Source: Saccoglossus kowalevskii
Lineage: Eukaryota; Hemichordata; Enteropneusta; Harrimaniidae
Direction: 5' to 3'
Assembly (NCBI RefSeq): GCF_000003605.2
Contig: NW_003155244.1
Location: 282,264 to 316,979 of the forward strand
DNA length: 34,716 nucleotides
How positions within the stretch are numbered: the stretch's first letter is position 1; each line of letters starts with the position of its first letter. Position numbers and translations under genes: made by a program. The notes beneath the pieces were generated by a model. It searched no databases. It saw only the letters and a program-made list of their open reading frames with translations, and was not told the origin of the DNA. Shown piece after piece: positions 23,341-32,938 of this stretch.

Positions 23341-25765
23341 TCCTCTCTGTTCCATTCTACATCTTTGCTTAGCATCGCCTGTCCAGCCCCTTATTCCAAT
23401 ATTCCATCTATCCAAACCAGACCTATATAGCACAGATTATACCACACAAAGACATCACTCTTAAACTTAAGTACAACTTTCTCTGGTGTGTTTGCCTATA
23501 TAGCCTGGAAATACTAATTATTAAAAAATTATTAAAATTATTAAATTTAATAAAATTATTTAAAAATAAAACCAGTACCTCAAGATTTCATGTAATACCT
23601 GGATTGAAAAAAAAAACTTTAAATTTTAACTCTCACACATTCAGCAAGTCTTACTTGCTTACACACCCATTGTAGTTTTACAGAAGTGTTGTAAAATGTG
23701 TGGTACATCACAAAAAAGTAGTCAAGCATTGTGTTTGATGTATGAATTACTCTGCACATGATTCTTTATATTCTTTTTCTCCTTTAGTAACAGGCACATA
23801 ATGTAAAACAGATTGAAATACTAGTCTTTTTTTCATCAGCTACTGCTGTAAAGAAAAATTGTAGGAAAATCGTTTAATATTTTTTTTATTCTATAGCATT
23901 CCCTGAATGTTATGTATTTCTTAGACTCTCCCTTGGTTGTATATAAATTGAAAACTAGGATATCATAGAAATACCTTCCTCTGAAGAGACTTAGTCAATA
24001 ATAGGAGTGATGGGAGGGCTGTATGTATGTTCTCACTGTCCATACATGTATGTCTCTCACAATATCCTTTGATTATTAGCATACAAATTCTCAAATATGC
24101 AAGGCCACAGAATCTAACAGCGGCTGAAATATAGTACAAACAAAAGTTCAGTATTTCATTGTGGTTTATGTGATTTTATTTCCAGGGTAACGACAGGGCT
24201 AGACAAGAGACAATTTACTCCTGAAAAAAAGGTTTTTCATATTACCATGTTTTGACGCAGGGGTATTTTTACAGGAAAAGGGTTTTTAAATTGACTTTTG
24301 TGAAAAAAAATCCAATTTTCTCTGAATAATTTATGGTTTCAAAATGAACCATTGCTGGTGAAAGTGCCATGAATTCTTGTCACCGTTGGCAACTGGCAAA
24401 GGGTAAGTGGAAGCGCAGTGAAGACAGTTGACAAATAAAGTATCACATTCCATTCTTTTCCTACCTCAGTGGTAGTAAATTATAGATTACATTTGAAGGC
24501 ATTTTACTGCTAAACATGTGTATTTGTGCAGTATTTGTGTTATAAGCACCAAATGATGTTTTGTGGGATTTTTAAATAGACCATACTTACACTGCTACAT
24601 AATGACTGTTTTTTTAATATTTCATTTACGTACAATGTAAGCACACGCTTCTTTTACCCAATAGAGCAAATATATGTTTTTGGTTTGATTTATGCTGCTA
24701 CTGTACTATCATTTGCATATCTGTGATAAGACAAATTTGTTGGTGGTTAAACCAAAACCGCTGTTGTGGTTTTCACACAATCTGTAAACCGCTTTAAATA
24801 TGACCTCTGTCTGTTTTAAATGGAGCTTACTCTGTGATTAAACCTTCTTAGGTATGTATGAACTACCCTATGACATTTGCAGTCATTATTGATTGATTTA
24901 ATCTCCTGGTGTTGTCATGGACACAGGAAGGAGAAGACTGGGCTTAAATAGATTTTGGTCACTCTCAATGTTAAAAAGGCTATTAATGTTAACGAGAAGT
25001 TGGTTGCCTTCAAAGATCTGTTTAGAATTATAGAATTTCTAGGTGATTTCATTTTGCATGTTATGACTTTCACTAAGGAAAGAAGAAAAGGATTTTTTAG
25101 GGGAATAGATAGGTATTCTTTTGCTCCCTTTCCTACCCTTTATTTATTGATTATTTTCAAGACAATGATAAGTGAACCCTGCTAAATTAAATCTATGTGA
25201 ACATGTGAATGCAACTGTTTGTTTTTTTTCAAATTAATTGACCCAAATGTTAAAATAGTGAAATTAATTACAATATATTGAATGTATGTATGTTTGTTTG
25301 TTGATGTCTTTCTGATTTCCTCCAGTTCTGTATTGTTGCCTTTATTGTGACTGTTTACTGATCTTTTAAGTTACAGGACTCAATTTGAATGGCATGGCTT
25401 GAATGGCACAAAATATTGAGGGCATTAACTCCCTCTCTCATGGTCTTTAGCTATTCTACTCCCAATATTTGTGAAAATCTGTTTCTCAGGAAAAAAAAAT
25501 AACGGTTTACTATCTGATATTTTTTTGCAATCAATCAAATGAACTTATTACTGTATTACTATTAAAAATGTATCGCAATAATTGTACGTTTCCATCCATA
25601 TTTTTGATACTTTGATAGTGATAGATGCGGCTAGATACATTTATTGTCCATCGTGGCTGAACTGCATATAAGGTTAATTCAAATAAAAAAAGCATACTAC
25701 TTATAATTAATACACATACATAGAAGAATTTATGTGATCTATTGAACTTAAACAGACTCTCATAG

Positions 25766-25779
25766 GTTGTCATGGCAAT
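25766..25779. promoter_or_regulatory. Degenerate X-box-like motif
   Basis: GTTGTCATGGCAAT is close to the palindromic RFX site GTTGCCATGGCAAC, with two differences. Weak on its own; noted because two better matches follow. Confidence 0.2.
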
Positions 25780-28044
25780 GAAAATTCAGCTGCAATGTTG
25801 TTTTCTGAGATATTGAGAAAATATAAGATTGATGTCTATTCCTGTTTCCCTGTCTAGATTTGTGCATTCGGCATTGTTTGTTCTTGGCAATTCTTTGATT
25901 GCATTGCTTTGAATTCTTTACTACTGAGGGTACGTCTATTTCTATCGCTTTAAACCTCAATAGCTCCTGTATGATATGTTGACAGGTTGTTAATGGTTGT
26001 GCGTGGGTCTTTGGGTGAAAGGATCGTATGTGATTGCCACTTTGTGTTTACGTCAGGATGTGGGAGTGAACTTCTTTAATCATTCTTATTTCCATCAAAT
26101 ATCTCTTATAATCAGGATAAAAACAATCCGGACTGTCAAATATTCCTACAATTATAATCTCCAATCTCTATATTTCATGAACTGGGCACTGCTACATTTT
26201 ATATTTTTTTCATAGATTTCAAATCAAACTCGTAACCATACCTACCATATTAGAAGCACTTCTCCAATAATTATTGCATTTTTGTATATGGAATTATCGA
26301 AATAAGACTTTTTATGATCATAGACACATCTTTGCCGTTTACGTAAGCATATGTGCTACTACTAGAAGACGTATGTTATTTCTTTTCAAATCTTTGTGTT
26401 GTCATGCAGTGGTTTAACATGCACTCACACCAGTGAGGTTTGCTTCGCACAAAAGGATTGCCTCAAATCTAGGCGGGGGGGTGATACCCCAGGCCTAGTA
26501 GTGAGTAATAAATAAATAAGTCTGGGACTAGATCTCCCCAAGGTGAGAGAAGTCTTGTGAATCTGGCCAACATTAAAAGTTTAAATGATGACATGATTTA
26601 TTTTTTACATTTCAAATACTTACCCAAACTGCTTCATTGAAATGAAGTCAGTGACCAACTGACTATCATGTTGAAATAAACTAAAGTACATAGGTATATA
26701 ACATTGAAGTGAAATGACGATGCTGAGTAGCTCCTTGAATTATCAAATACTTTGTAAATTATCATGGACTTATTTAATTCAATCTGGGCCAATGCGCTGA
26801 ATTGTGTCGTAGATCGCGGTAGTTGTGATGTCAGACGGAAATCCCATGGTAGACGGTCGTGAATGCGTGCTAGAATTTGCCAATTTAGTAAGGCGCCAAA
26901 CTTTAACTAAGGGGCCAGTGTAGAGTTAACCTAGTCAGTCAGTTGGAATACGCTGAAAAATGTGGAATGACTAGGAAAAGAAATATTGGAGGAGACCATT
27001 AATTTAGCGGGGGAGAGAGACCTAGTGTATTACGATGGGATCCTTTTATACCTTGCTTTAATAAGTTTCAGTTATCAACAAATTATTATTCACACTTTGT
27101 TGTATATTTTTATTTATAACAAATACTGATTGCATTTCTAGCTGGCCATGCATAGTGATACCCCGCCCAATGACGCTTCCTAAAATTTGACAGTTGTTGG
27201 TTCCTGTATAACAAGATTATACTTGTCAGCTTACATTGCAAGTCTTACTAGTTGATACCCAGCTCTGCAGCTGTTCGGGATAATGTTAAAGTAAATAGTG
27301 CCAGTGTACATTTCCTTAGGTAGATTTCAACTCCTTGCAAATGTGAATTAAAATCTCAGTGGTGGCAGACAGTCAGATTACAGGCAATCATCGAGTCTCG
27401 GTTGTGTTTGTTAGATTAATGGCACAAGTCTACAGGGCAGACGGTTAGTTGCAAGAGAAATGATCTAAAGTAATATTTAATCATTAAGTTGAGATGCCTG
27501 AATTACCACATGTGGATCGGTGGCTGTATCATTAAAAATTCAATATTTTGAGTACAAACATCAGTGCAAATAAGTTTTTTAAAATTTTCAGTAATTTCCA
27601 TCACCATTTTGGTCCATACAGACAGTTTCAAGAATTGCTTTTAAGTTTTTGATCAATAGGTTTGTTAGTTTTTATCAACATTTCATGTTGGGAGTAGTGG
27701 ACTATACAAAATTATTTTGTAACATGTCGCCAAATATTGACAATGGCACTATAGTTCTTGCCTGGGAAATTTATCGTTTATATTTCTGATAAGCAAATAT
27801 GAGGAACTAATTCAAATTCTTCCATACTATAAATACTAAAATTGCTTTACTTGTGGTTTCTTCATTTTGATTGGTCAAATTGCAATCAAACACCTGGCAT
27901 CCGATATGCTGCTCCAATCGAATTTACTTTTACATATAGCACGATCACAGTTTCACTATATATTCATGGAGAAACAATTATTCTTCCCCATTATTACTGT
28001 TTAATTGGTTTTTTACAAGCGACTGAGTTTCAGTGCAAACACTA

Positions 28045-28172
28045 GACAACCATACGACTGACCATCAATGTCTTGCATATCAATCAATAATCCCATCGTG
28101 TTGCCATGACAACCATCTAACTGACCATCAAGACTACTGTTGAAAAGTGTCTTGCATGAGTAATTATCCCAT
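28045..28172. repeat. Imperfect tandem duplication (~62 and ~66 bp)
   Basis: GACAACCAT, CTGACCATCAA, GTCTTGCAT and AATTATCCCATC-like blocks occur in the same order twice. The second copy has an extra ~18 nt before GTCTTGCAT and lacks part of the AT-rich tail. Confidence 0.75.
28100..28113. promoter_or_regulatory. Near-perfect X-box-like motif
   Basis: GTTGCCATGACAAC differs by one base from the palindromic RFX X-box. It spans the junction of the tandem duplication at 28045-28172. Confidence 0.35.
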
Positions 28173-28428
28173 CCTCTTTCTCTCTAAGGAAATAAAGTAC
28201 ATTTCCTCAGTGCTTTGGGGATATAAGGTCACAAGGTTTACTGTTATTTCCTTATATGGGCATTGTTTCTTCATCATTGATTATACATACTGTCTGTCCC
28301 ATGTCATCAGTGTCCTGTACTGCTATATTGATTGCACTCAATTTGCCCATGTCATCAGTTTTATATTTGTGGCAGTTCTTGCTTTTAAATTTATAATAAA
28401 TCAGCAGGAAAATATTCACAATCCACAA

Positions 28429-28449
28429 GTTGTTGTTGTTGTTGTTGTA
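28429..28449. repeat. (GTT)n microsatellite
   Basis: About seven GTT units, 44 bp upstream of the candidate cassette exon acceptor. Confidence 0.9.
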
Positions 28450-28492
28450 TTTACGCTTAGTATTTTCATTCTTCAATCGTCTGTTTCCCCAG

Positions 28493-28579
28493 GCAGCTCC
28501 CCTTAGTACGGTCTGTAGAAAACCTCTCACTGACCCCTGCAAGTATCACAAGGGCCTTGCATATTTTACAATTCATGAG
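28493..28579 (+). CDS. Candidate 87-nt cassette exon in the linker
   Basis: A strong acceptor (TCGTCTGTTTCCCCAG) opens 29 stop-free codons ending GAG|GTGTGT. The phase is 0 at both ends, matching the flanking exons, so inclusion would keep the frame. The peptide begins AAPLSTVCRKPLTDPCKYHK. It resembles no known part of the FE65 linker that I recognise, and the donor is mediocre. It lies in a locally GC-richer stretch. Supported only by splice signals, phase and openness; it may be chance or an exon of another transcript. Confidence 0.25.
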
Positions 28580-28627
28580 GTGTGTTACCCAACAGAATAC
28601 TGATATCAAATTTAGAAGTCTTCTTAA

Positions 28628-28760
28628 AGAGCGGCAGTCGTCGTGCCACGCTCTGTTCGATATGGGACTTATAGCGACGTATATAGCACATGTAAAATAC
28701 ATTGTTTGTTTACATGAAATTCGAACACGCGCTTGGCGACAACCACCGCGTTTTAAAATA
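28628..28760. other. GC-richer segment with imperfect hairpin, possible element relic
   Basis: AGAGCGGCA-GTCGTCG-TGC-CA-CGCTCT (28628-28654) can fold with a 2-nt bulge. About 65 bp later, 28720-28760 shares CACGC, TTG and CGACAACC in order with the distal part of the hairpin-headed element (21078-21117). This may be a decayed relative of that family. The open frame on the minus strand across it shows no recognisable domain. Confidence 0.25.
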
Positions 28761-28834
28761 AAGAGGACATGATTGATTATAACAATGATTACAACAGTAC
28801 TGACTAGTTTCAGTCCTCCAATAATGCAGGATTT

Positions 28835-28848
28835 GTTGCCATGGCAAC
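28835..28848. promoter_or_regulatory. Perfect palindromic X-box (RFX-type) motif
   Basis: GTTGCCATGGCAAC is a perfect 14-bp palindrome matching the RFX X-box consensus (GTNRCC, short spacer, RGYAAC). RFX factors control ciliary and some neuronal genes. It lies about 1.1 kb upstream of the linker exon, so it could mark an intronic enhancer or internal promoter. Function is an inference. Confidence 0.45.
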
Positions 28849-29520
28849 TGATTTTATAATTTTTCATGATGATCACAATAATCAGTGAGGAAGGTTCTGC
28901 ATATCATACAACTGTAATCTAAAGATAGATGGAAAATGATGTATATTAAAAGTGATATATTTGTAAGGTATTGTTTATAGATAACATACACTACAAACTT
29001 CTTCAATGATAACAAATCCTAATTTGTCTGAATCAAAGTAGATACTGTTTAGTGGTTCCCGTAAAGCATGACATGTCTGTTACAATTTCACTCCTTGCAA
29101 GTAACCAATTCAGTTTCAGCGTGACTGCCCGGAATAGCTCCATGATCATTAGGTGGACTGTCGTTCTACTTTTCAATACTTTGATTGAGGTAGTTGTGAG
29201 GCACAATAAATTTGATTGACTACAATCTGATATCTTTGTTAGTATTCCACTGGAAAGGTTACCCCACACTTGGTCATATCAAATTGACTCTATTGTCGCA
29301 TACAAATTTTGTTAAATGTAATTTGTCTCAAATGTGTATTTTACTGTATTTGCCATCGCTTGATAGGCGGTTGACGTACGTTTACTCCCCGGCTGTGTCA
29401 CTTCTTTAGACTGAGTATTACCGGTGTTTTCACAGGCTGGCATCATTGAGTATTAAATTTAATGTATTTCCACCAGTTTGAGTCATTTATTAGGTATTCT
29501 TGAGTGATGTTACATTTCCA

Positions 29521-29573
29521 AAGTGTGTGTGTGCATGTGTGTGCTTGCTACTGTTTTTTTTCCTATGTGTGTG
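29521..29573. repeat. Interrupted (TG)n tract
   Basis: GTGTGTGTGTGCATGTGTGTG followed by a second short TGTGTGTG run; simple repeat only. Confidence 0.75.
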
Positions 29574-29965
29574 CTGGATAGATACAGTGTGTGCAACATT
29601 ATAAATTTCTCTCCATCATTATAACAAATCATTCCATGTTTTACAGCTTTACTTGTACATTTTGTAGTATAGTACAGAAAAATGGAAAAGCTGTTAAAAA
29701 GGATAAACAAAACCTTCCCCCAAATATTGATCACATGATCCAATAATTATAAATACACTATTTTCTATTTTAATTCAGTTTTTATCATTCAATCTATTTA
29801 TTTTCTAAATAAGGAAAGTCTTAATTCCATATTTACGAGTTGATCTGACATAAACCTCGTCATGAATGCTTTGCTGTATATATCTGAAAAAACATTCAAA
29901 GATGGAGTAGTGTATCTTTTTATTTATATCCATCATTTCACCTTTGTTCATTTCATACTTTACAG

Positions 29966-30121
29966 AACTATTCACATCTCAATGTGGCTCAACCAGGTGG
30001 AGGAACGTCCTCCGATCCAGACCACAGTCTGCAAGATTTTCAAGCATCCACTCTCAGATATGCTTCTCTTAACATGACATCTAGTACAGGAAAACCAGAA
30101 AGTCCAATTCATGGCAAGAAG
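29966..30121 (+). CDS. APBB linker exon before PTB1
   Basis: 156 nt, 52 codons, phase 0 at both ends, bounded by CTTTACAG and AAG|GTAAGACT. The N-terminal half is Gly/Ser/Pro-rich and probably disordered. The second half includes DHSLQDFQASTLRYASL, which matches the LRYASL-containing linker just before PTB1 in vertebrate APBB2 (DPSLKEFEGATLRYASL). It follows the WW exon directly in frame (Gln|Asn). It would connect the WW domain to the first PTB domain; no fold of its own is expected. Confidence 0.9.
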
Positions 30122-30209
30122 GTAAGACTTCCTGACATCAACTCTTAGATATGCTCCATTTAAAATGGTGTCTTGTATTGAATAACAAACTTTCATATGC
30201 CTGTTTCAG
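30122..30209 (+). other. 88-nt intron
   Basis: GTAAGACT donor, CTGTTTCAG acceptor, phase 0. Much shorter than the other introns. Confidence 0.9.
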
Positions 30210-30362
30210 GTGATCCGATTCCATGTCCGATCATTGGGTTGGGTTGAGATGGACGAAGTTGACCTTTCACCTGGTAAAAGCAGCGTTGCTGTCAATAACT
30301 GTATAAGACAACTGTCATACAGAAAGAATGATATCCGAGACACAGCTGGTATTTGGGGAGAG
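30210..30362 (+). CDS. APBB PTB1 domain, first part
   Basis: 153 nt, 51 codons, phase 0 to 0. It encodes VRSLGWVEM, then [14 protein letters not shown] and [10 protein letters not shown], which are hallmark FE65 PTB1 segments: the first strand, the following helix region and the loop ending in WGE. The match to remembered APBB2 (IRDTVGIWGE) is nearly exact and nearer than to APBB1. PTB1 of FE65 proteins binds partners such as the acetyltransferase Tip60/KAT5, while PTB2 binds amyloid precursor protein. Donor GAG|GTTAGTG is moderately strong. Confidence 0.97.
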
Positions 30363-30764
30363 GTTAGTGTGAAAATAAAATAATGGACACTCTTAGAAAA
30401 ACTAGAACTTTCACTCATTAGCAGTGTACCAGGTGACAACACAGATCAATTATTAACCAATTAACAATTAAACGAGTAATGAAAAATGATATCCTCAGAG
30501 AGAGAGAGAGAGAGAGAAAAAGAAAGAAAAAGCAGCTTTGCACATTGATGATTTTTGATGCAGCATTTTGTTTTTACCTCAGATTTTTTTGTGTGTTTCT
30601 TCATTCTTGCCAAATATTTGTTGTGTGTATGATGTTACGCATTGGTATTTATTTTCTAAATATGGATAGTTTTACATGCCTACAGAACTTGATGACAATT
30701 TGCTGTTTTGTGTGTGTGCGCGAGTGAAATTGACTTTCAGTTGTTCTAATGTTATGCCTTGCAG
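30363..30764 (+). other. 402-nt intron
   Basis: Phase 0 intron containing a pure (GA)n run at 30497-30517. The acceptor is GTTATGCCTTGCAG. Nothing else of note. Confidence 0.9.
30497..30517. repeat. (GA)n microsatellite
   Basis: About ten AG units inside the 402-nt intron. Confidence 0.9.
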
Positions 30765-30892
30765 GGGAAAGATATGTACATGGTATTGGAAGAAGATTTC
30801 TTGAAGTTAGTTGACGTGTCTGATGGTAGTGTTCTCAATTCCCAGCCTGTGTGTGATATCAGAGTATGGGGAGTTGGTAGAGATAACGGAAG
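30765..30892 (+). CDS. APBB PTB1 domain, second part
   Basis: 128 nt encoding 42 codons plus two bases (AG), so it ends in phase 2 inside an Arg codon. It reads GKDMYMVLEEDFLKLVD and ends IRVWGVGRDNG-R, the conserved PTB1 core strands of the family. In vertebrate FE65 this Arg is where splicing either joins directly to DFAYVARD or inserts Arg-Glu from a 6-nt mini-exon. Donor AAG|GTAAGACG is strong. The exon continuing the domain (DFAYVARD-like) is not found in this window and must lie further right. Confidence 0.97.
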
Positions 30893-32556
30893 GTAAGACG
30901 TGACGTTATTCTTTCTATCCTTTTGTGTAGATTTTTAGGGAAAATAGTGAGATAAGAATAATTACTTGCCATCCATCTAATTCAAGTATCTTAGCGTAGT
31001 CAAAGGATAAAACTAGATATACTAAGTGAATTCCCATGCATATGATGTGAATAATGTACTCGGTAGAGTTGGTCATGTGATGTGCCCTGGGTGTGACTGT
31101 CTATGTATGTGTTGGCATCAGATTGGTGAGTTTAAATTAATAGTGACTCTAATAACATAGGGGGAATTGGAATTCATTTCGCAGGTGTGAATAATTATAA
31201 AGTTACATAACATGTAAACGTGACTGTTGAAAATTGCATTGCCCATGGCAATATAGTAATAGGATACAGCAGTCTTTAAGGGTGGTGCCATTGTTAGGAA
31301 GGTGGGATAGGTGGTGTACTCAGGGGTGTATTTATTGAAATGATGGCAAATATAAATTACTCAGTATATAAGGCTTTTATTTTGAAAAAAAAATGTTGAT
31401 GATGCTGGGGAAATAATTGTTTCAAGGGTTTCAATTTCAACCATCCACTCACCACCTCAAATATAAATTTTCGACAATTCCATAATTCTACTGCAAGTCA
31501 TCTAGCAAACAAATAAGGCAATTTATGTGGCTTATATAATTGAAGCTGTTCAAAGAAATTAATGGCAGATTGTAAATTCAGATTGTTGCATCTCTTACAT
31601 CACTTTGTTATTTGTAAGTCTACGCACATATTTTCCGTCTGGAAATTGACGTGGTCAATTCAGCCAATGTGATGGGGAGTTGATTACAAAGGAAATAGAA
31701 TCAGTTGTGTCTATATCCATCTTTATGTGAATGACAATTTAAAGTGTATATATACACCACTTTTTGTCGATCAGCAACATTTATGATGAACGTAAACGAA
31801 GATACCATAGCAAGGAACATTTGCAACCTATTACTGAGGGTTGATAGAGGTAGCACCTATTGAGATTTCTGTTAATAACATGGTGTGTATCACTGCATTA
31901 ATAGCATCTTTTAATAGTCTTCAATGACAATGTGAAGTAAAAATAGCAGTAAATGATTTGATTGTATTCCCTTGTTTGCATGAATCGTATTGGAGTGTAA
32001 ATTTGATGACAGTACTGAATATTGCATTTGCTATCAAACAAAATAGACAAAACATCTTTTCAATGAAATCCTGTTTAATTATCTTAAATATGAGGGATAC
32101 TTGAAATTTGAGTCTGTATCATTTAACTATCTTATTATTATGCTGCTTTACAAAATACATGAAGCTTACTCAGTGTCTATCATTGATAGAATATTCACTC
32201 TCACAAAAGCTCATAGAAAACATGATTTCCAATGAAAGTACCAGTATAGCGTGGTCACGCAATTCAACATAGAAAACCAGAGAGAAATTATTTCGATACC
32301 TGTCACGCGATATTTAAGTAAAATGGTTCTGTTTTGTTGAAAAAAAAGTTTCACAAAATTATTACTTGATCATAGGGCACCTCATGTTAAGCCTAATAAT
32401 CTTATCGCAAATTTGCTATAAATTACAATGGAAAACAATAAGCAGATTAATTGTAGAAAAATATGATTCCCTGCGATTGACAGGTTATTCTTTAAGATGT
32501 TCAGTCTACTATACATAAACCGTACTCCATGGTTTTCTCCACATATCCATTCAAGC

Positions 32557-32888
32557 GTAAATTATTCCACAGTACTCTGTCTGTCTACTCTCTTACTATT
32601 CCATTCTAGTGAACATAAATTATTCCACAGTACTCTGTCTGTCTACTCTCTTACTATTCCATTCTAGTGAACATAAATTATTCCACAGTATTCTGTCTGT
32701 CTACTCTCTTACTATTCCATTCTAGTGAACATAAATTATTCCACAGTACTCTGTCTGTCTACTCTCTTACTATTCCATTCTAGTGAACATAAATTATTCC
32801 ACAGTACTCTCTGTCTACTCTCTTACTATTCCATTCTAGTGAACATAAATTATTCCACAGTACTCTGTCTGTCTACTCTCTTACTAAT
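32557..32888 (+). repeat. 58-bp CU-rich array abutting the microexon
   Basis: Six units, with ATTATTCCAC near 32561, 32619, 32677, 32735, 32793 and 32847 (one copy is 54 bp). Each contains ACTCTGTCTGTCTACTCTCT and ends TTACTATTCCATTCTAG|TGAAC. On the transcribed strand every full copy offers a pyrimidine tract followed by CTAG or CCACAG, that is, decoy 3' splice sites. It also has repeated UCUGUCUGUCU and CUCUCUU tracts of the kind polypyrimidine-tract-binding proteins recognise. The final copy is altered to TTACTAATCCATCCATG, losing its AG. Confidence 0.95.
32882..32888 (+). promoter_or_regulatory. Consensus branch point TACTAAT
   Basis: TACTAAT matches the optimal branch-point consensus. 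The likely branch adenosine at 32887 is 45 nt from the last base of the acceptor AG (32932). No AG lies between them, so the AG exclusion zone is intact. In the preceding array copies the same place reads TACTATT, so a single T-to-A change created the consensus. Confidence 0.6.
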
Positions 32889-32913
32889 CCATCCATGTTT
32901 GTTTTATCTCCTT

Positions 32914-32932
32914 TGCTTCCAATGGTGCACAG
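32914..32932 (+). promoter_or_regulatory. UGC motifs before the microexon 3' splice site
   Basis: TGC at 32914-32916 and 32926-32928 lie within 20 nt of the acceptor AG (32931-32932). Intronic UGC next to a microexon acceptor is the known signature of activation by SRRM3/SRRM4 (nSR100) proteins through their eMIC domain. Motif position is observed; regulation is inferred. Confidence 0.45.
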
Positions 32933-32938
32933 GGAAAG
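32933..32938 (+). CDS. 6-nt microexon (GGAAAG) of APBB PTB1
   Basis: The acceptor GTGCACAG is followed by GGAAAG and the donor GTAAAAAT. The previous exon ends AG in phase 2, so inclusion reads AGG GAA AG|N, adding one Arg-Glu step (…NGR-E-R…) and keeping phase 2. That is the position, length and encoded change of the neuron-specific mini-exon of vertebrate FE65 (GR-ER-DFAY versus GR-DFAY). The donor lacks G at +5, as expected for a regulated exon. Inclusion in this animal's RNA is not shown by the sequence. Confidence 0.8.

Larger units (their letters stand above)
9491..29965 (+). other. Large intron (20.5 kb) between WW and linker exons
   Basis: This intron is phase 0 at both ends: donor CAG|GTAAGG and acceptor CTTTACAG. 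It is AT-rich with stops in all frames. It contains the tandem arrays, hairpin-headed elements, assembly gap, octamer and X-box motifs, and candidate cassette exon listed separately. The stretches 9491-12500, 13100-15700, 16400-18400, 18700-19900, 21200-21580 and 23400-28000 otherwise show only AT-rich sequence, simple repeats and small chance open frames. In vertebrates the WW-to-PTB1 linker is longer than the joined exons here, so skipped or unrecognised phase-0 exons are possible. Confidence 0.85.
30893..32932 (+). other. Intron upstream of the microexon (2.0 kb)
   Basis: AT-rich, stop-dense intron without other exons that I can support. Its last ~375 nt hold the 58-bp CU-rich array, a consensus branch-point sequence, a pyrimidine tract with UGC motifs and the acceptor GGTGCACAG. 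Confidence 0.8.

Noticed and set aside
28466-28876. 136-codon minus-strand open frame
   Set aside because: No recognisable domain, poor composition for coding, and it crosses the microsatellite-adjacent and hairpin-bearing segment.
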